This document shows, in pieces, positions 1 to 5,573 of a stretch of DNA of 5,573 nt. Positions within the stretch are counted from its first letter, which is position 1, and every line of letters starts with the position of its first letter. A program made the position numbers and the translations under genes. This DNA comes from an uncultured beta proteobacterium (GTDB lineage Bacteria; Pseudomonadota; Gammaproteobacteria; Burkholderiales; Burkholderiaceae_C): positions 1-5,573 of the forward strand of contig CAJASG010000426.1 in assembly GCA_903944555.1 (NCBI GenBank), read 5' to 3'. The notes below the pieces were generated by a model, which was not told the DNA's origin, made no database searches, and saw nothing but the letters and a program-made list of their open reading frames with translations.

Positions 1-510
1 ATCAACCGCGAGTGGGGACTGGCCAAGAACGAGAACCCATCCCAAGGCGCCTTCATCATCGAAGAGCTGACCGAGTTGCTGGAAGAAGCGGTGCTGTCCG
101 AGTTCGAGCGCATCGCCGAGCGCGGCGGCGTGTTGGGCGCCATGGAAACCGGCTACCAGCGCGGCAAGATCCAAGACGAATCCATGCACTACGAAATGCT
201 CAAGCACACGGGTGAGCTGCCCATCATCGGCGTCAACACTTTCCGCAATCCGAATGGCGACCCGGTGAACGATAAGCTGGAGTTGGCCCGCTCTACCGAC
301 GGCGAAAAGCAGAGTCAGTTGAAGCGTCTGGAATCGTTCCACACCCAGCACGCGGCGGAATCTCCCGCCATGCTGAAGCGCCTGCAGCAAGCCGTGATGG
401 ACAACAAAAACGTGTTCGAGGTGTTGATGGACGCCGTGCGCGTGTGTTCGCTGGGCCAGATCACCAACGCCCTGTTTGAAGTGGGTGGGCAGTACCGTCG
501 CAATATGTAG
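1..510 (+). CDS. icmF: Fused isobutyryl-CoA mutase (IcmF), C-terminal 169 residues only
   Basis: This is the 3' end of a gene entering from the left, read in frame from base 1 to the TAG at 508-510. The visible protein begins INREWGLAKNENP and contains the segment LPIIGVNTFRNPNGDP, which I recognise from the C-terminal substrate-binding part of IcmF and related large subunits of the methylmalonyl-CoA mutase superfamily. IcmF fuses a B12-binding domain, a MeaB-like GTPase chaperone and the mutase barrel in one chain of roughly 1,090 residues. It interconverts isobutyryl-CoA and n-butyryl-CoA in the cytoplasm using adenosylcobalamin. Only the end is seen here: the barrel edge and terminal helices, finishing GGQYRRNM. 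The cobalamin and GTPase motifs lie outside the window, so a stand-alone mutase large subunit cannot be excluded. No convincing hairpin terminator follows the stop. Confidence 0.86.
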   Translation: MNREWGLAKNENPSQGAFIIEELTELLEEAVLSEFERIAERGGVLGAMETGYQRGKIQDESMHYEMLKHTGELPIIGVNTFRNPNGDPVNDKLELARSTDGEKQSQLKRLESFHTQHAAESPAMLKRLQQAVMDNKNVFEVLMDAVRVCSLGQITNALFEVGGQYRRNM

Positions 511-533
511 TTGAGACGCGGGTTCTCCCTTAT

Positions 534-560
534 AAAAGTCACCCGGTACCTATTGGATAC
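534..560 (+). promoter_or_regulatory. Candidate sigma-28 (FliA) promoter before the Cache-MCP pair
   Basis: Bases 534-541 (AAAAGTCA) match five of eight positions of the sigma-28 -35 consensus TAAAGTTT, in a continuous AAAGT block. After exactly 11 bases, 553-560 (TTGGATAC) carries the GATA core of the -10 consensus GCCGATAA in register. Transcription would start near 567, leaving a leader of about 28 bases before the ATG at 595. The match is imperfect. Spacing, position and the motility-related genes downstream are what make it plausible. Confidence 0.35.
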
Positions 561-594
561 TGAGCTTCTTATCAATCCTGTTGGAATTCAATTT

Positions 595-1056
595 ATGACA
601 ATTTTTCGTTCCCTGTTGACCCTGCTTTTGGCTGGTTTTGTGTCGGTTTCCGCCATGGCCCAAGACCATGCCACCAAGGATGAGGCCAAGGCCATGGTCA
701 CTGCGGCGCTGGCGCACATCAAAAAGGTGGGCAATGACCAAGCGTTTAAAGACTTTACGTCCGACAAGGCCACTTGGACCAAGAAGGACCTTTACGTTTT
801 CACCATGGACCTGAAGGGTGTCGTATTGGCCCACGGTGCCAATGAAAAGCTGGTCGGAAAAAACCTGATTGACCTCAAGGACCAAAATGGCAAGTTGTTC
901 GCCCGCGAGTTCATTGAAGTCGGCACTGCCAAAGGCGAAGGTTGGGTCGACTACGACTGGACCAGCCCCGTCACCAAAAAGGTAGAGGGGAAATCCACCT
1001 ACGTCAAGCGCATTCCCGGCTCTGATAGCTTTGCTGCGGTTGGCGCGTACCGCTAA
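595..1056 (+). CDS. Secreted single-Cache-domain (sCache_2-like) periplasmic protein
   Basis: A 153-residue protein with a clear signal peptide: MTIFRS, then a hydrophobic stretch at about 6-19, and an Ala-Met-Ala cleavage site after residue 22. The mature part is essentially one Cache domain. It shows the family pattern of YVFTMDLKGVVLAH (67-80), VGKNLIDLKDQNGK (87-100), GWVDYDW (116-122) and a closing YVKRIPGSDSFAAVGAY (136-152). Cache domains bind small ligands such as carboxylates outside the membrane and are usually built into receptors or kinases. Here there is no transmembrane anchor or output domain, so it should be a free periplasmic binding protein. The frame is open upstream to a TTG at 511, but only the ATG at 595 puts the signal peptide at the N terminus. 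The ribosome site is weak (TTGGAA at 581-586). An MCP follows 74 bases downstream on the same strand, probably co-transcribed. The ligand is unknown. Confidence 0.88.
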   Translation: MTIFRSLLTLLLAGFVSVSAMAQDHATKDEAKAMVTAALAHIKKVGNDQAFKDFTSDKATWTKKDLYVFTMDLKGVVLAHGANEKLVGKNLIDLKDQNGKLFAREFIEVGTAKGEGWVDYDWTSPVTKKVEGKSTYVKRIPGSDSFAAVGAYR

Positions 1057-1130
1057 ACCATTTCCTGTGTCGCTGTGATTTGAGACCAACCGGCGGGCTC
1101 GCGGGTCGGTCAATTTGAAAAAAATACGTA

Positions 1131-2693
1131 ATGAAACCGATCTTCGACCGTTTGCCCTTGATGGTGAAAGTGGCCCTGGCCCCCATGCTGGTGTTGTTGT
1201 GCCTGCTGATTGTGGCGGCCTACGGCCTGTGGACATCCCGGGAGACCGCGTTGACGCTGGAGCAGTTGACGCAGCAAAGCATGGTCCATGTGGTCATGGT
1301 GGCGGAAACCCAGGAGCGCGTGGTTGCCACCAATGCCATGGTGATGCAAAGCGTCGCCTATGCAGCAGCGGGCCTGAAGCCAGAGATTACCAAGGCGCTG
1401 GACCAGAAGATTGGTATCGAACTGAAAGCCACCCTGCAGCGTATTGACCGTCTGCGGGAGGCCTTGTCCGCAGGGGACGCGCACACCGTTGCCCGCATGA
1501 CGGGGCTGGATACCGCATTCAAAAAATACACCCAAGGTGTTGTCGACACCATTGACATGAAAGACGCAGACATCAGCACCGCCGCCGTCATGTTGAGCGC
1601 GGCTGAAACCGCCTACAACGAAACCCGGAGCTTGCTGGGCGAGCAGTTCGACGACGAGGTGAAGCAGGCCAAGCACAGCGGTGAAAAGGCCTCGGCCAGT
1701 TTGACCACCGGCAACCACGCATCCATGATCCTGACGGCGATTGCGCTGACGGCGGGCATGCTGGTGACCTGGTTCATCGCTCGCCAGATTGTCCAGCCGC
1801 TGCAGATGGCGGTGGGCATTGCCAGTGACGTGGCCAAAGGCAATTTGAGTCTGCGCGAGGTGCAGGCGGGCGCGGATGAAACCGGGCAGGTGCTGCGCGC
1901 CCTGGGTGAAGTCACCCAGCGGCTCAACGCCATGATTGCCAATATCCGCAGCGGGGCGGACCAGATCGACACGGCGGCCAGTGAAATTTCGCTGGGCAAC
2001 AACGACCTGGCGACCCGCACCGAGCAGACCGCTTCGGCACTGCAATCGACCTCGTCGTCCATTGCCGATCTGGCCAACACCGTCAAACTCAATGCCCAAA
2101 CTGCCATCCAGGCCAGTCAACTGGCCTCCGACGCATCCCGCGTGGCGCAGCAGGGCGGAACCGATGTCGCCGAAGTGGTGAAAACCATGGACGCCATCAG
2201 CGTACAGGCCAAGCGCATCAGCGAGATCATTGCCACGATTGACGGCATTGCCTTTCAAACCAACATTCTGGCGCTCAACGCGGCGGTGGAAGCCGCTCGC
2301 GCCGGGGAGCAGGGCCGTGGTTTTGCCGTGGTGGCCAGCGAGGTGCGTAGCCTGGCCCAGCGCAGCAGCGAAGCGGCCAAGGAGATTCGCGGCCTGATCG
2401 GTGCCTCTGTGGAGCAGGTCGAGGTGGGAACCAACAAGGTCCACGCGGCCGGCGAAACCATGCGCCGCATCGTCACTTCCATCGAGCAAGTCAGCACCAT
2501 GGTGGCTGAGATTTCCCGCGCCACGGCCGAGCAGGCCGATGGCATTGAGGGCGTCAACCAGGCCGTGTCCGATATGGACCGGAACACCCAGCAAAATGCG
2601 GCACTGGTGGAAGAGAGCGCCGCCGCCGCCGAGTCACTGCGGGTGCAGGCCGCAGGACTGGTGCAGGCGGTTTCGGTGTTTCACACGGTCTGA
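1131..2693 (+). CDS. Methyl-accepting chemotaxis protein, 4HB sensor-HAMP-signalling hairpin
   Basis: A complete 520-residue transmembrane chemoreceptor. Segments in order are TM1 (about 12-34), a helical periplasmic domain of four-helix-bundle type (about 35-196), TM2 (about 197-218), HAMP (about 216-269, with QPL and the DETGQV motif) and the MCP signalling domain (270 onward). The hairpin tip, where CheA and CheW bind, is recognisable at 371-409 (IAFQTNILALNAAVEAARAG and following residues). It aligns without gaps to my recollection of E. coli Tsr from the tip to TQQNA at 486-490, which points to the 36-heptad class. The chain ends VSVFHTV, without the NWETF-type pentapeptide that tethers CheR/CheB. 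Several Tsr methylation positions appear substituted (see findings). ATG 1131 is preferred because it precedes TM1; its leader is A-rich with no clear Shine-Dalgarno. The Cache gene lies 74 bases upstream. The ligand is not predictable. Confidence 0.95.
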   Translation: MKPIFDRLPLMVKVALAPMLVLLCLLIVAAYGLWTSRETALTLEQLTQQSMVHVVMVAETQERVVATNAMVMQSVAYAAAGLKPEITKALDQKIGIELKATLQRIDRLREALSAGDAHTVARMTGLDTAFKKYTQGVVDTIDMKDADISTAAVMLSAAETAYNETRSLLGEQFDDEVKQAKHSGEKASASLTTGNHASMILTAIALTAGMLVTWFIARQIVQPLQMAVGIASDVAKGNLSLREVQAGADETGQVLRALGEVTQRLNAMIANIRSGADQIDTAASEISLGNNDLATRTEQTASALQSTSSSIADLANTVKLNAQTAIQASQLASDASRVAQQGGTDVAEVVKTMDAISVQAKRISEIIATIDGIAFQTNILALNAAVEAARAGEQGRGFAVVASEVRSLAQRSSEAAKEIRGLIGASVEQVEVGTNKVHAAGETMRRIVTSIEQVSTMVAEISRATAEQADGIEGVNQAVSDMDRNTQQNAALVEESAAAAESLRVQAAGLVQAVSVFHTV

Positions 2694-2755
2694 GTTTTTC
2701 CTGGGGTGGGTGGAGGTCGCACCGTCGCCATCAGCGCATCCTGTGTGGCCCATAC

Positions 2756-3715
2756 TCAGGGGTGCATGCGCTCGATTACGGATAGGTACTCCTCTTCCTT
2801 GCCTACCATCGCCAGCGGTACGTCATTGAAGTTGTTCCAGGTGGCAGTGAGTTCGCCTGCGTCGAACGATCGGCCGCCTGCGTGCGCCATGTTCTGAATC
2901 GCGTGGGTCAAGCTTTTCTTTGTGACGGAATCCTGCTCCCACGTCCAGTTGGTGAGGAAGTGCAGCTTGGTGGGCACTGTCTCCTTTCCACACCAGTAGA
3001 ACTTGATTCGCCCCTTGCTGTACTGCGCTTCGGATTGGCCGGGGCGAAAGAAAGTGAAGAGTTCACGGGCCTCGGCGTCGGTGTCAGAGATATAGGACTT
3101 CTGCTTGAACACCTGGGAATAGTAGACCTCCTTCCCCTCAAAAATCAGGGTTCCGCCAAATGTGTAGATGCCGAGCCGAACGAAGCGAGAAATCTCCTTT
3201 GTGGCTGTGTTTCCGGCCCATGCCGGGTGCTTGGGCGAGTCTCCCTTCCAGCCTTCGGCTTGGGTCGCAAATGTCCGCTGGTAGGCATCACGACCGGACT
3301 CATCCATGGAGAATGCGCCCGTGAATCCCATTGCATAGTGGATGTATTCGGCGATGATCGGTATCCGCTTGGTGTAGAGCGTGTTCCCGGCCTGGCCATA
3401 GTACATGTCCATCATCTGCAACTCTAGCGCGAGGTATGTACTGGCTCGCCGACCTGGGTCAAAGAGGTTGAGCTCGCGCGCGATAACAGGGACTAACGCC
3501 TGATCGCGCGCTGCGAGCGCGGCGGACACACCGCCGTGGACCTGCGCAGCAGCACGCGTACGCGGTCGGCTGGCCCATCTTTTCAGACCCTTGACGATGG
3601 TGCTGCCTGTGCCGCCTGTTCCGTACACAAAGGTGCTCTGCGCGAAGGCCTGCGCCAATTGTTCGCGGCCCACTCGATCAGCAGCTAGCCACTCGGGAAT
3701 ACCCATTTGTTTCAT
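2756..3715 (-). CDS. Protein of unknown function with an N-terminal glycine-rich motif
   Basis: A 319-residue protein that I do not recognise. The ATG at 3715 is well supported by a GAGGG ribosome site six bases upstream. There is no signal peptide or clear membrane segment. Residues 29-43 read FVYGTGGTGSTIVKG: a short beta-like stretch, a GxGGxGS glycine loop, then a helix-like region. This resembles nucleotide-binding loops of Rossmann or ThiF/E1-type proteins, but nothing else I can see supports those families. It is not a Walker A motif, since the lysine is absent. The remainder is rich in Tyr, Phe and Trp, for example YIHYAMGFTGAFSMDES (124-140), IKFYWCGKE (237-245) and LTNWTWEQD (254-262), suggesting a folded globular domain. 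It converges on the MCP ending at 2693 and sits between that gene's tail and a second MCP-tail fragment at 3805-3852. Sampled 60-base lines here are about 52-65% GC, against 60-77% in two lines of the MCP. Horizontal acquisition is possible but unproven. Confidence 0.8.
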   Translation of the reverse strand: MKQMGIPEWLAADRVGREQLAQAFAQSTFVYGTGGTGSTIVKGLKRWASRPRTRAAAQVHGGVSAALAARDQALVPVIARELNLFDPGRRASTYLALELQMMDMYYGQAGNTLYTKRIPIIAEYIHYAMGFTGAFSMDESGRDAYQRTFATQAEGWKGDSPKHPAWAGNTATKEISRFVRLGIYTFGGTLIFEGKEVYYSQVFKQKSYISDTDAEARELFTFFRPGQSEAQYSKGRIKFYWCGKETVPTKLHFLTNWTWEQDSVTKKSLTHAIQNMAHAGGRSFDAGELTATWNNFNDVPLAMVGKEEEYLSVIERMHP

Positions 3716-3721
3716 ACTTGG

Positions 3722-3726
3722 CCCTC
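3722..3726 (-). promoter_or_regulatory. Shine-Dalgarno site deciding the start of the unknown gene
   Basis: On the minus strand the sequence reads GAGGG, followed by six bases and then the ATG at 3715-3713. It is the clearest ribosome binding site in the window and favours this start over the second Met codon at residue 4. Confidence 0.6.
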
Positions 3727-3756
3727 AACAACGCGTCGACATGCTGTGCGAGTACA

Positions 3757-3777
3757 CAAATGGCAAATGGCAAATGG
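3757..3777 (+). repeat. Three perfect tandem copies of a 7-bp unit (CAAATGG)
   Basis: CAAATGG occurs three times head to tail at 3757-3763, 3764-3770 and 3771-3777. The tract lies 42-62 bases upstream of the unknown gene's start codon, where a promoter would be expected. A seven-base unit changes both spacing and reading frame if copies are gained or lost. Three copies is few, so it may simply be a chance or relic duplication. Confidence 0.7.
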
Positions 3778-3792
3778 GGTGCGTTGCCTGGC

Positions 3793-3852
3793 CAGGCGCC
3801 CCATGGGATTGGGGGCGTTAACCAAGCGGTATCGGTCTATCATACGGTCTGA
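3793..3852 (+). pseudogene. Remnant of an MCP gene 3' end with an internal deletion
   Basis: Read in frame to the TGA at 3850-3852, this encodes QAPHGIGGVNQAVSVYHTV. The intact MCP at 1131-2693 has QADGIEGVNQAVS at 468-480 and QAVSVFHTV at 512-520. The remnant joins these two pieces at the shared QAVS, omitting 35 codons. At DNA level 3805-3834 matches 2541-2570 at 23 of 30 positions, and 3823-3852 matches 2664-2693 at 25 of 30. Six of the seven and four of the five differences respectively fall at third codon positions. It therefore descends from a translated MCP gene and is not a chance match. The frame is open leftward but I find no secure MCP similarity before about 3793. Too little is left for function. 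Confidence 0.72.
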
Positions 3853-3899
3853 GCTTTCCAGAGTCTTTTGTCCAGTCCCATGGTGTTTGGCTCAAAACA

Positions 3900-3950
3900 A
3901 GCTACTAATTTAATAGCTGCCTACGCACAGTTCATAAGGGCGGGAGCCCT
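3900..3950. repeat. Probable dispersed intergenic element of Comamonadaceae, with two stem-loops
   Basis: The element opens with a near-palindrome: AGCTA at 3900-3904 pairs with TAGCT at 3914-3918. It continues through a CTACGCACAG-type segment to a GC-rich stem, AGGGC (3937-3941), loop GGGA, GCCCT (3946-3950). From memory, intergenic sequences of the form TAATAGCTGCNNNCGCA...ATAAGGGC...AGCC are abundant in Rhodoferax, Polaromonas and Acidovorax genomes; I could not check this. The distal stem lies 14 bases beyond the stop of the TehA-like gene, but no T-run follows it on the minus strand, so it is a poor intrinsic terminator. Confidence 0.5.
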
Positions 3951-3964
3951 GAAAGACTCGTAAA

Positions 3965-4933
3965 TTACCCCGGTGGTGGTGGCGGAATCAAGCGCCCCTT
4001 GGCAATCAAAACTACCGTTTTCAGGGTCAAAAAAGCAATCACGGAGCAGGCCAGCAGCAGCGCCAACCCTCCCACCATCGGAGGCCACTGGCCACGGCGT
4101 ACCACTTCAATCACAGCCCCTGCCATCGCGGCGACAGGGAATGAGAACGACCAAAATCCAATGGCAAACGGAATCCGGCTCCACCAGCGCCAGCGGGCCA
4201 TGACGGCCACCATCGGACCCGCGGCAATGCCCAAACCAACAATCAACACCTCTCCTGGCAGGCCGGGCCAGATGGCCCCGGCCGCCAGCGTGGCCACGAC
4301 CGGTGGTGCCAGTTCGATGCCGATGGTGGGGCGCAAAGCCTCGGGCATGGCGCCCTCAAAAAGCCGGTTCAGCACCCGCGCTTCCAGCAGGGCCCAGCTT
4401 GCCAGTCCCATGCCAAACAGCAGCGCAGCCCAGCCGGGGTAACCAATGGTGTTAAAGGCCATTGCCCCCACAAGGCCACCGGCCACCGGCGGCAAATACA
4501 GGGCGGGCGTCACCGCCACCGCTTGCAGGTTGCCGGTGGCCAGCAGGCCCACGATGCGCAGTGCCACGATCCCTTGCACCGCCAGCGCCGTCAGGGAAAA
4601 CAGCAGCCACCCCAGGTGATGGGGCGTGCCAAAGTAGATCGTACCCATCAGCAAGGACAAGGGAATCAGCGCCAAGAGTGAGCCGACCAAGGGGTGCGTG
4701 AACTCGCCCTTGATGACCTGGGGGTGCCGGATCGCCTTGGCGGAATAAGCGACGAGCAACAGCACCAAAATACACAGCGCCACGGCGGCGATGGTGTCAC
4801 CAATGGGTTGCGCCACCTCCCATCCAAAGCCCAGTGCGCGCCGCCAGGTTCCCGCCAATGCGAACAAGCCGACGGGTATGGCAAACAACCCCACAGGAAA
4901 ACGGGCAAGGCGGGAAAGCGGGGGATTGGGCAT
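3965..4933 (-). CDS. TehA/SLAC1-family (TDT) membrane transporter or anion channel
   Basis: A hydrophobic protein of about 322 residues with roughly ten predicted transmembrane helices, as in TehA and the plant SLAC1 channel. In numbering from the upstream TTG at 4945, helices lie at about 13-33, 51-69, 85-105, 110-133, 145-166, 170-188, 210-228, 231-250, 257-281 and 287-314. Family features include RFPVGLFAIPVGLFALAG near the N terminus, SLLMGTIYFG (97-106) and FWSFSFPVAAMAG (264-276). The last corresponds to the helix carrying the pore-gating phenylalanine in TehA/SLAC1; F267 or F269 is the candidate. Members pass tellurite-related or small organic or inorganic anions through the inner membrane, and the substrate cannot be told from sequence. 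I prefer ATG 4933 to the in-frame TTG 4945; neither has a good ribosome site. The C terminus ends in five prolines and a glycine. It lies about 90 bases behind the second MCP on the same strand. No TehB methyltransferase gene is present in the window. Confidence 0.88.
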   Translation of the reverse strand: MPNPPLSRLARFPVGLFAIPVGLFALAGTWRRALGFGWEVAQPIGDTIAAVALCILVLLLVAYSAKAIRHPQVIKGEFTHPLVGSLLALIPLSLLMGTIYFGTPHHLGWLLFSLTALAVQGIVALRIVGLLATGNLQAVAVTPALYLPPVAGGLVGAMAFNTIGYPGWAALLFGMGLASWALLEARVLNRLFEGAMPEALRPTIGIELAPPVVATLAAGAIWPGLPGEVLIVGLGIAAGPMVAVMARWRWWSRIPFAIGFWSFSFPVAAMAGAVIEVVRRGQWPPMVGGLALLLACSVIAFLTLKTVVLIAKGRLIPPPPPG

Positions 4934-5026
4934 AGGTGGATTCAAATGGGAAATCGGTGTGCCTGCGAGGTGGTTTGCGGGTCAGATGTAAAGCAATAGC
5001 GAACAATTAACAGTCAATGCGGTGGG

Positions 5027-5573
5027 CTAACGCGTCTTAAAGAACGCGATCGAAACCTGCAATTGCTCAGCCTGCCCGGATAAGTCGTCGCTGGTAGCGG
5101 CCAACTCTTCACTGGCGCTGGCATTTTGTTGGGTGACTTTGCTGAGTTGCCCCATGGCACCGCCGATACGGGTGACCGATTCGCTTTGTTCTGCACTGGC
5201 TGCAGCTATTTCTTGCACCAGTTCACTTGTCTTTTGGATGCTGGGGACGATCGCGTCCAGCAGTTTGCCGGCTTGTTCTGCGGTGTGCACGCTGCTTCCT
5301 GCCAACTCCCCAATTTCTTTGGCGGCCTCCTGGCTGCGCTCGGCCAGTTTACGCACTTCTGCGGCTACCACAGCAAAGCCTTTGCCGTGTTCACCAGCTC
5401 GGGCGGCTTCAATGGCAGCATTCAATGCCAGTAGGTTGGTCTGGTATGCGATGTCGTCCACTATGCCGATCTTGGCTGCGATTTGCTTCATCGCAATCAC
5501 CGTCTGACTGACTGCGGCGCCGCCCTCGATCGCTTCTTTGCTGGTCTTGGTGGCCATGCCGTCAGTCAAGATC
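5027..5573 (-). CDS. Methyl-accepting chemotaxis protein, C-terminal 181 residues (partial)
   Basis: This is the 3' end of a second chemoreceptor whose beginning lies beyond base 5573. In numbering from the TTG at 5569, the signalling tip is intact: [20 protein letters not shown] (38-57), followed by [20 protein letters not shown] (58-77). The tip is the CheA/CheW contact region. The descending helix contains [12 protein letters not shown] (146-157), a typical methylation segment with its Glu-Glu pair, and the protein stops at FFKTR without an NWETF-type tether. Between the tip and TQQNA it is seven residues, one heptad, shorter than the MCP at 1131-2693, so it probably belongs to a different receptor length class. 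The sensor, membrane and HAMP regions are not visible, so neither its ligand nor its topology can be judged. The TehA-like gene follows on the same strand after about 90 bases. Confidence 0.95.
   Translation of the reverse strand, partial: ILTDGMATKTSKEAIEGGAAVSQTVIAMKQIAAKIGIVDDIAYQTNLLALNAAIEAARAGEHGKGFAVVAAEVRKLAERSQEAAKEIGELAGSSVHTAEQAGKLLDAIVPSIQKTSELVQEIAAASAEQSESVTRIGGAMGQLSKVTQQNASASEELAATSDDLSGQAEQLQVSIAFFKTR

Noticed and set aside
1054..1081. A second sigma-28-like promoter directly before the MCP (TAAACCAT followed by TGATTT)
   Set aside because: Only the TAAA part matches, the -10 half is poor and the spacing is off by one, so it is within what chance gives.
1084..1111. Hairpin with ACCG/CGGT arms between the Cache gene and the MCP, as a possible terminator
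   Set aside because: The stem is short with a large GC loop and is followed by CAATTTG and an A-run, not a T-run. Co-transcription seems at least as likely.
1110..2594. Long open frame of 494 residues on the minus strand opposite the MCP
   Set aside because: It is the His/Gly/Gln-rich antisense shadow of a high-GC coding sequence. The plus-strand MCP is unmistakable.
2694..2755. A bidirectional terminator between the converging MCP and the unknown gene
   Set aside because: I find no inverted repeat with a T-run on either strand in this short gap.
3600..3629. The glycine-rich GTGGTGST stretch of the unknown protein as a Walker A P-loop
   Set aside because: The invariant lysine before Ser/Thr is absent and no Walker B motif is visible.
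3718..3735. In-frame LALNNA upstream of the MCP remnant, resembling the receptor tip LALNAAVEAA
   Set aside because: Only four to five residues agree and the match stops there. It also overlaps the ribosome site of the unknown gene, so it is not safe to call more MCP sequence.
3968..3985. Proline run at the end of the TehA-like protein as a sign of a frameshift
   Set aside because: The frame is continuous through ten helices to a TAA stop, and a short Pro-rich tail is compatible with a normal C terminus.
4987..5017. Promoter for the TehA-like gene: TTGACT with TTTACA on the minus strand
   Set aside because: The -35 box is good, but the best -10 is 19 bases away and weak. No better -10 lies at 16-18 bases.

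Overview
The window looks like a chromosomal stretch from a motile, GC-rich betaproteobacterium, most likely Comamonadaceae (the Rhodoferax/Polaromonas/Acidovorax neighbourhood). The grounds are the high-GC coding style, a fused isobutyryl-CoA mutase (IcmF), two methyl-accepting chemotaxis proteins (MCPs), a short secreted Cache-domain protein, and an intergenic AGCTA...TAGCT element of a kind I remember from that family. The assignment is inference; there is no rRNA or marker gene to confirm it.

Layout. Plus strand: the 3' end of an IcmF-type mutase (1-510), a secreted single-Cache protein (595-1056), then a complete 520-residue MCP (1131-2693). Minus strand: a 319-residue protein I do not recognise (2756-3715), a TehA/SLAC1-family membrane protein (3965-4933), and the 3' end of a second MCP (5027-5573, running off the window). 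The MCP at 1131-2693 converges on the unknown gene with about 60 bases between them.

Function. The Cache protein and first MCP form a likely sensory pair: both are on the same strand, 74 bases apart, behind a sequence resembling a sigma-28 (FliA) promoter. The Cache protein would be a soluble periplasmic ligand binder. The MCP, with a helical periplasmic module, HAMP domain and cytoplasmic hairpin, would signal to CheA/CheW. Whether they interact is inference. The second MCP is seven residues shorter in one hairpin arm, so it is probably of a different length class. The mutase and TehA-like protein have no evident link to chemotaxis.

The most unusual structure lies at 3716-3964. Bases 3805-3852 encode, on the plus strand, a second copy of the end of the MCP at 1131-2693. 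It joins two pieces that lie 35 codons apart in the intact gene, fused at a repeated Gln-Ala-Val-Ser motif. Differences from the intact gene are mostly at third codon positions, so it is a decayed coding sequence. The unknown gene therefore sits between two copies of an MCP tail, which suggests insertion into, or rearrangement of, a former tandem MCP locus. I see no CRISPR array, IS transposase, tRNA or rRNA gene, and no clear new multi-gene system.
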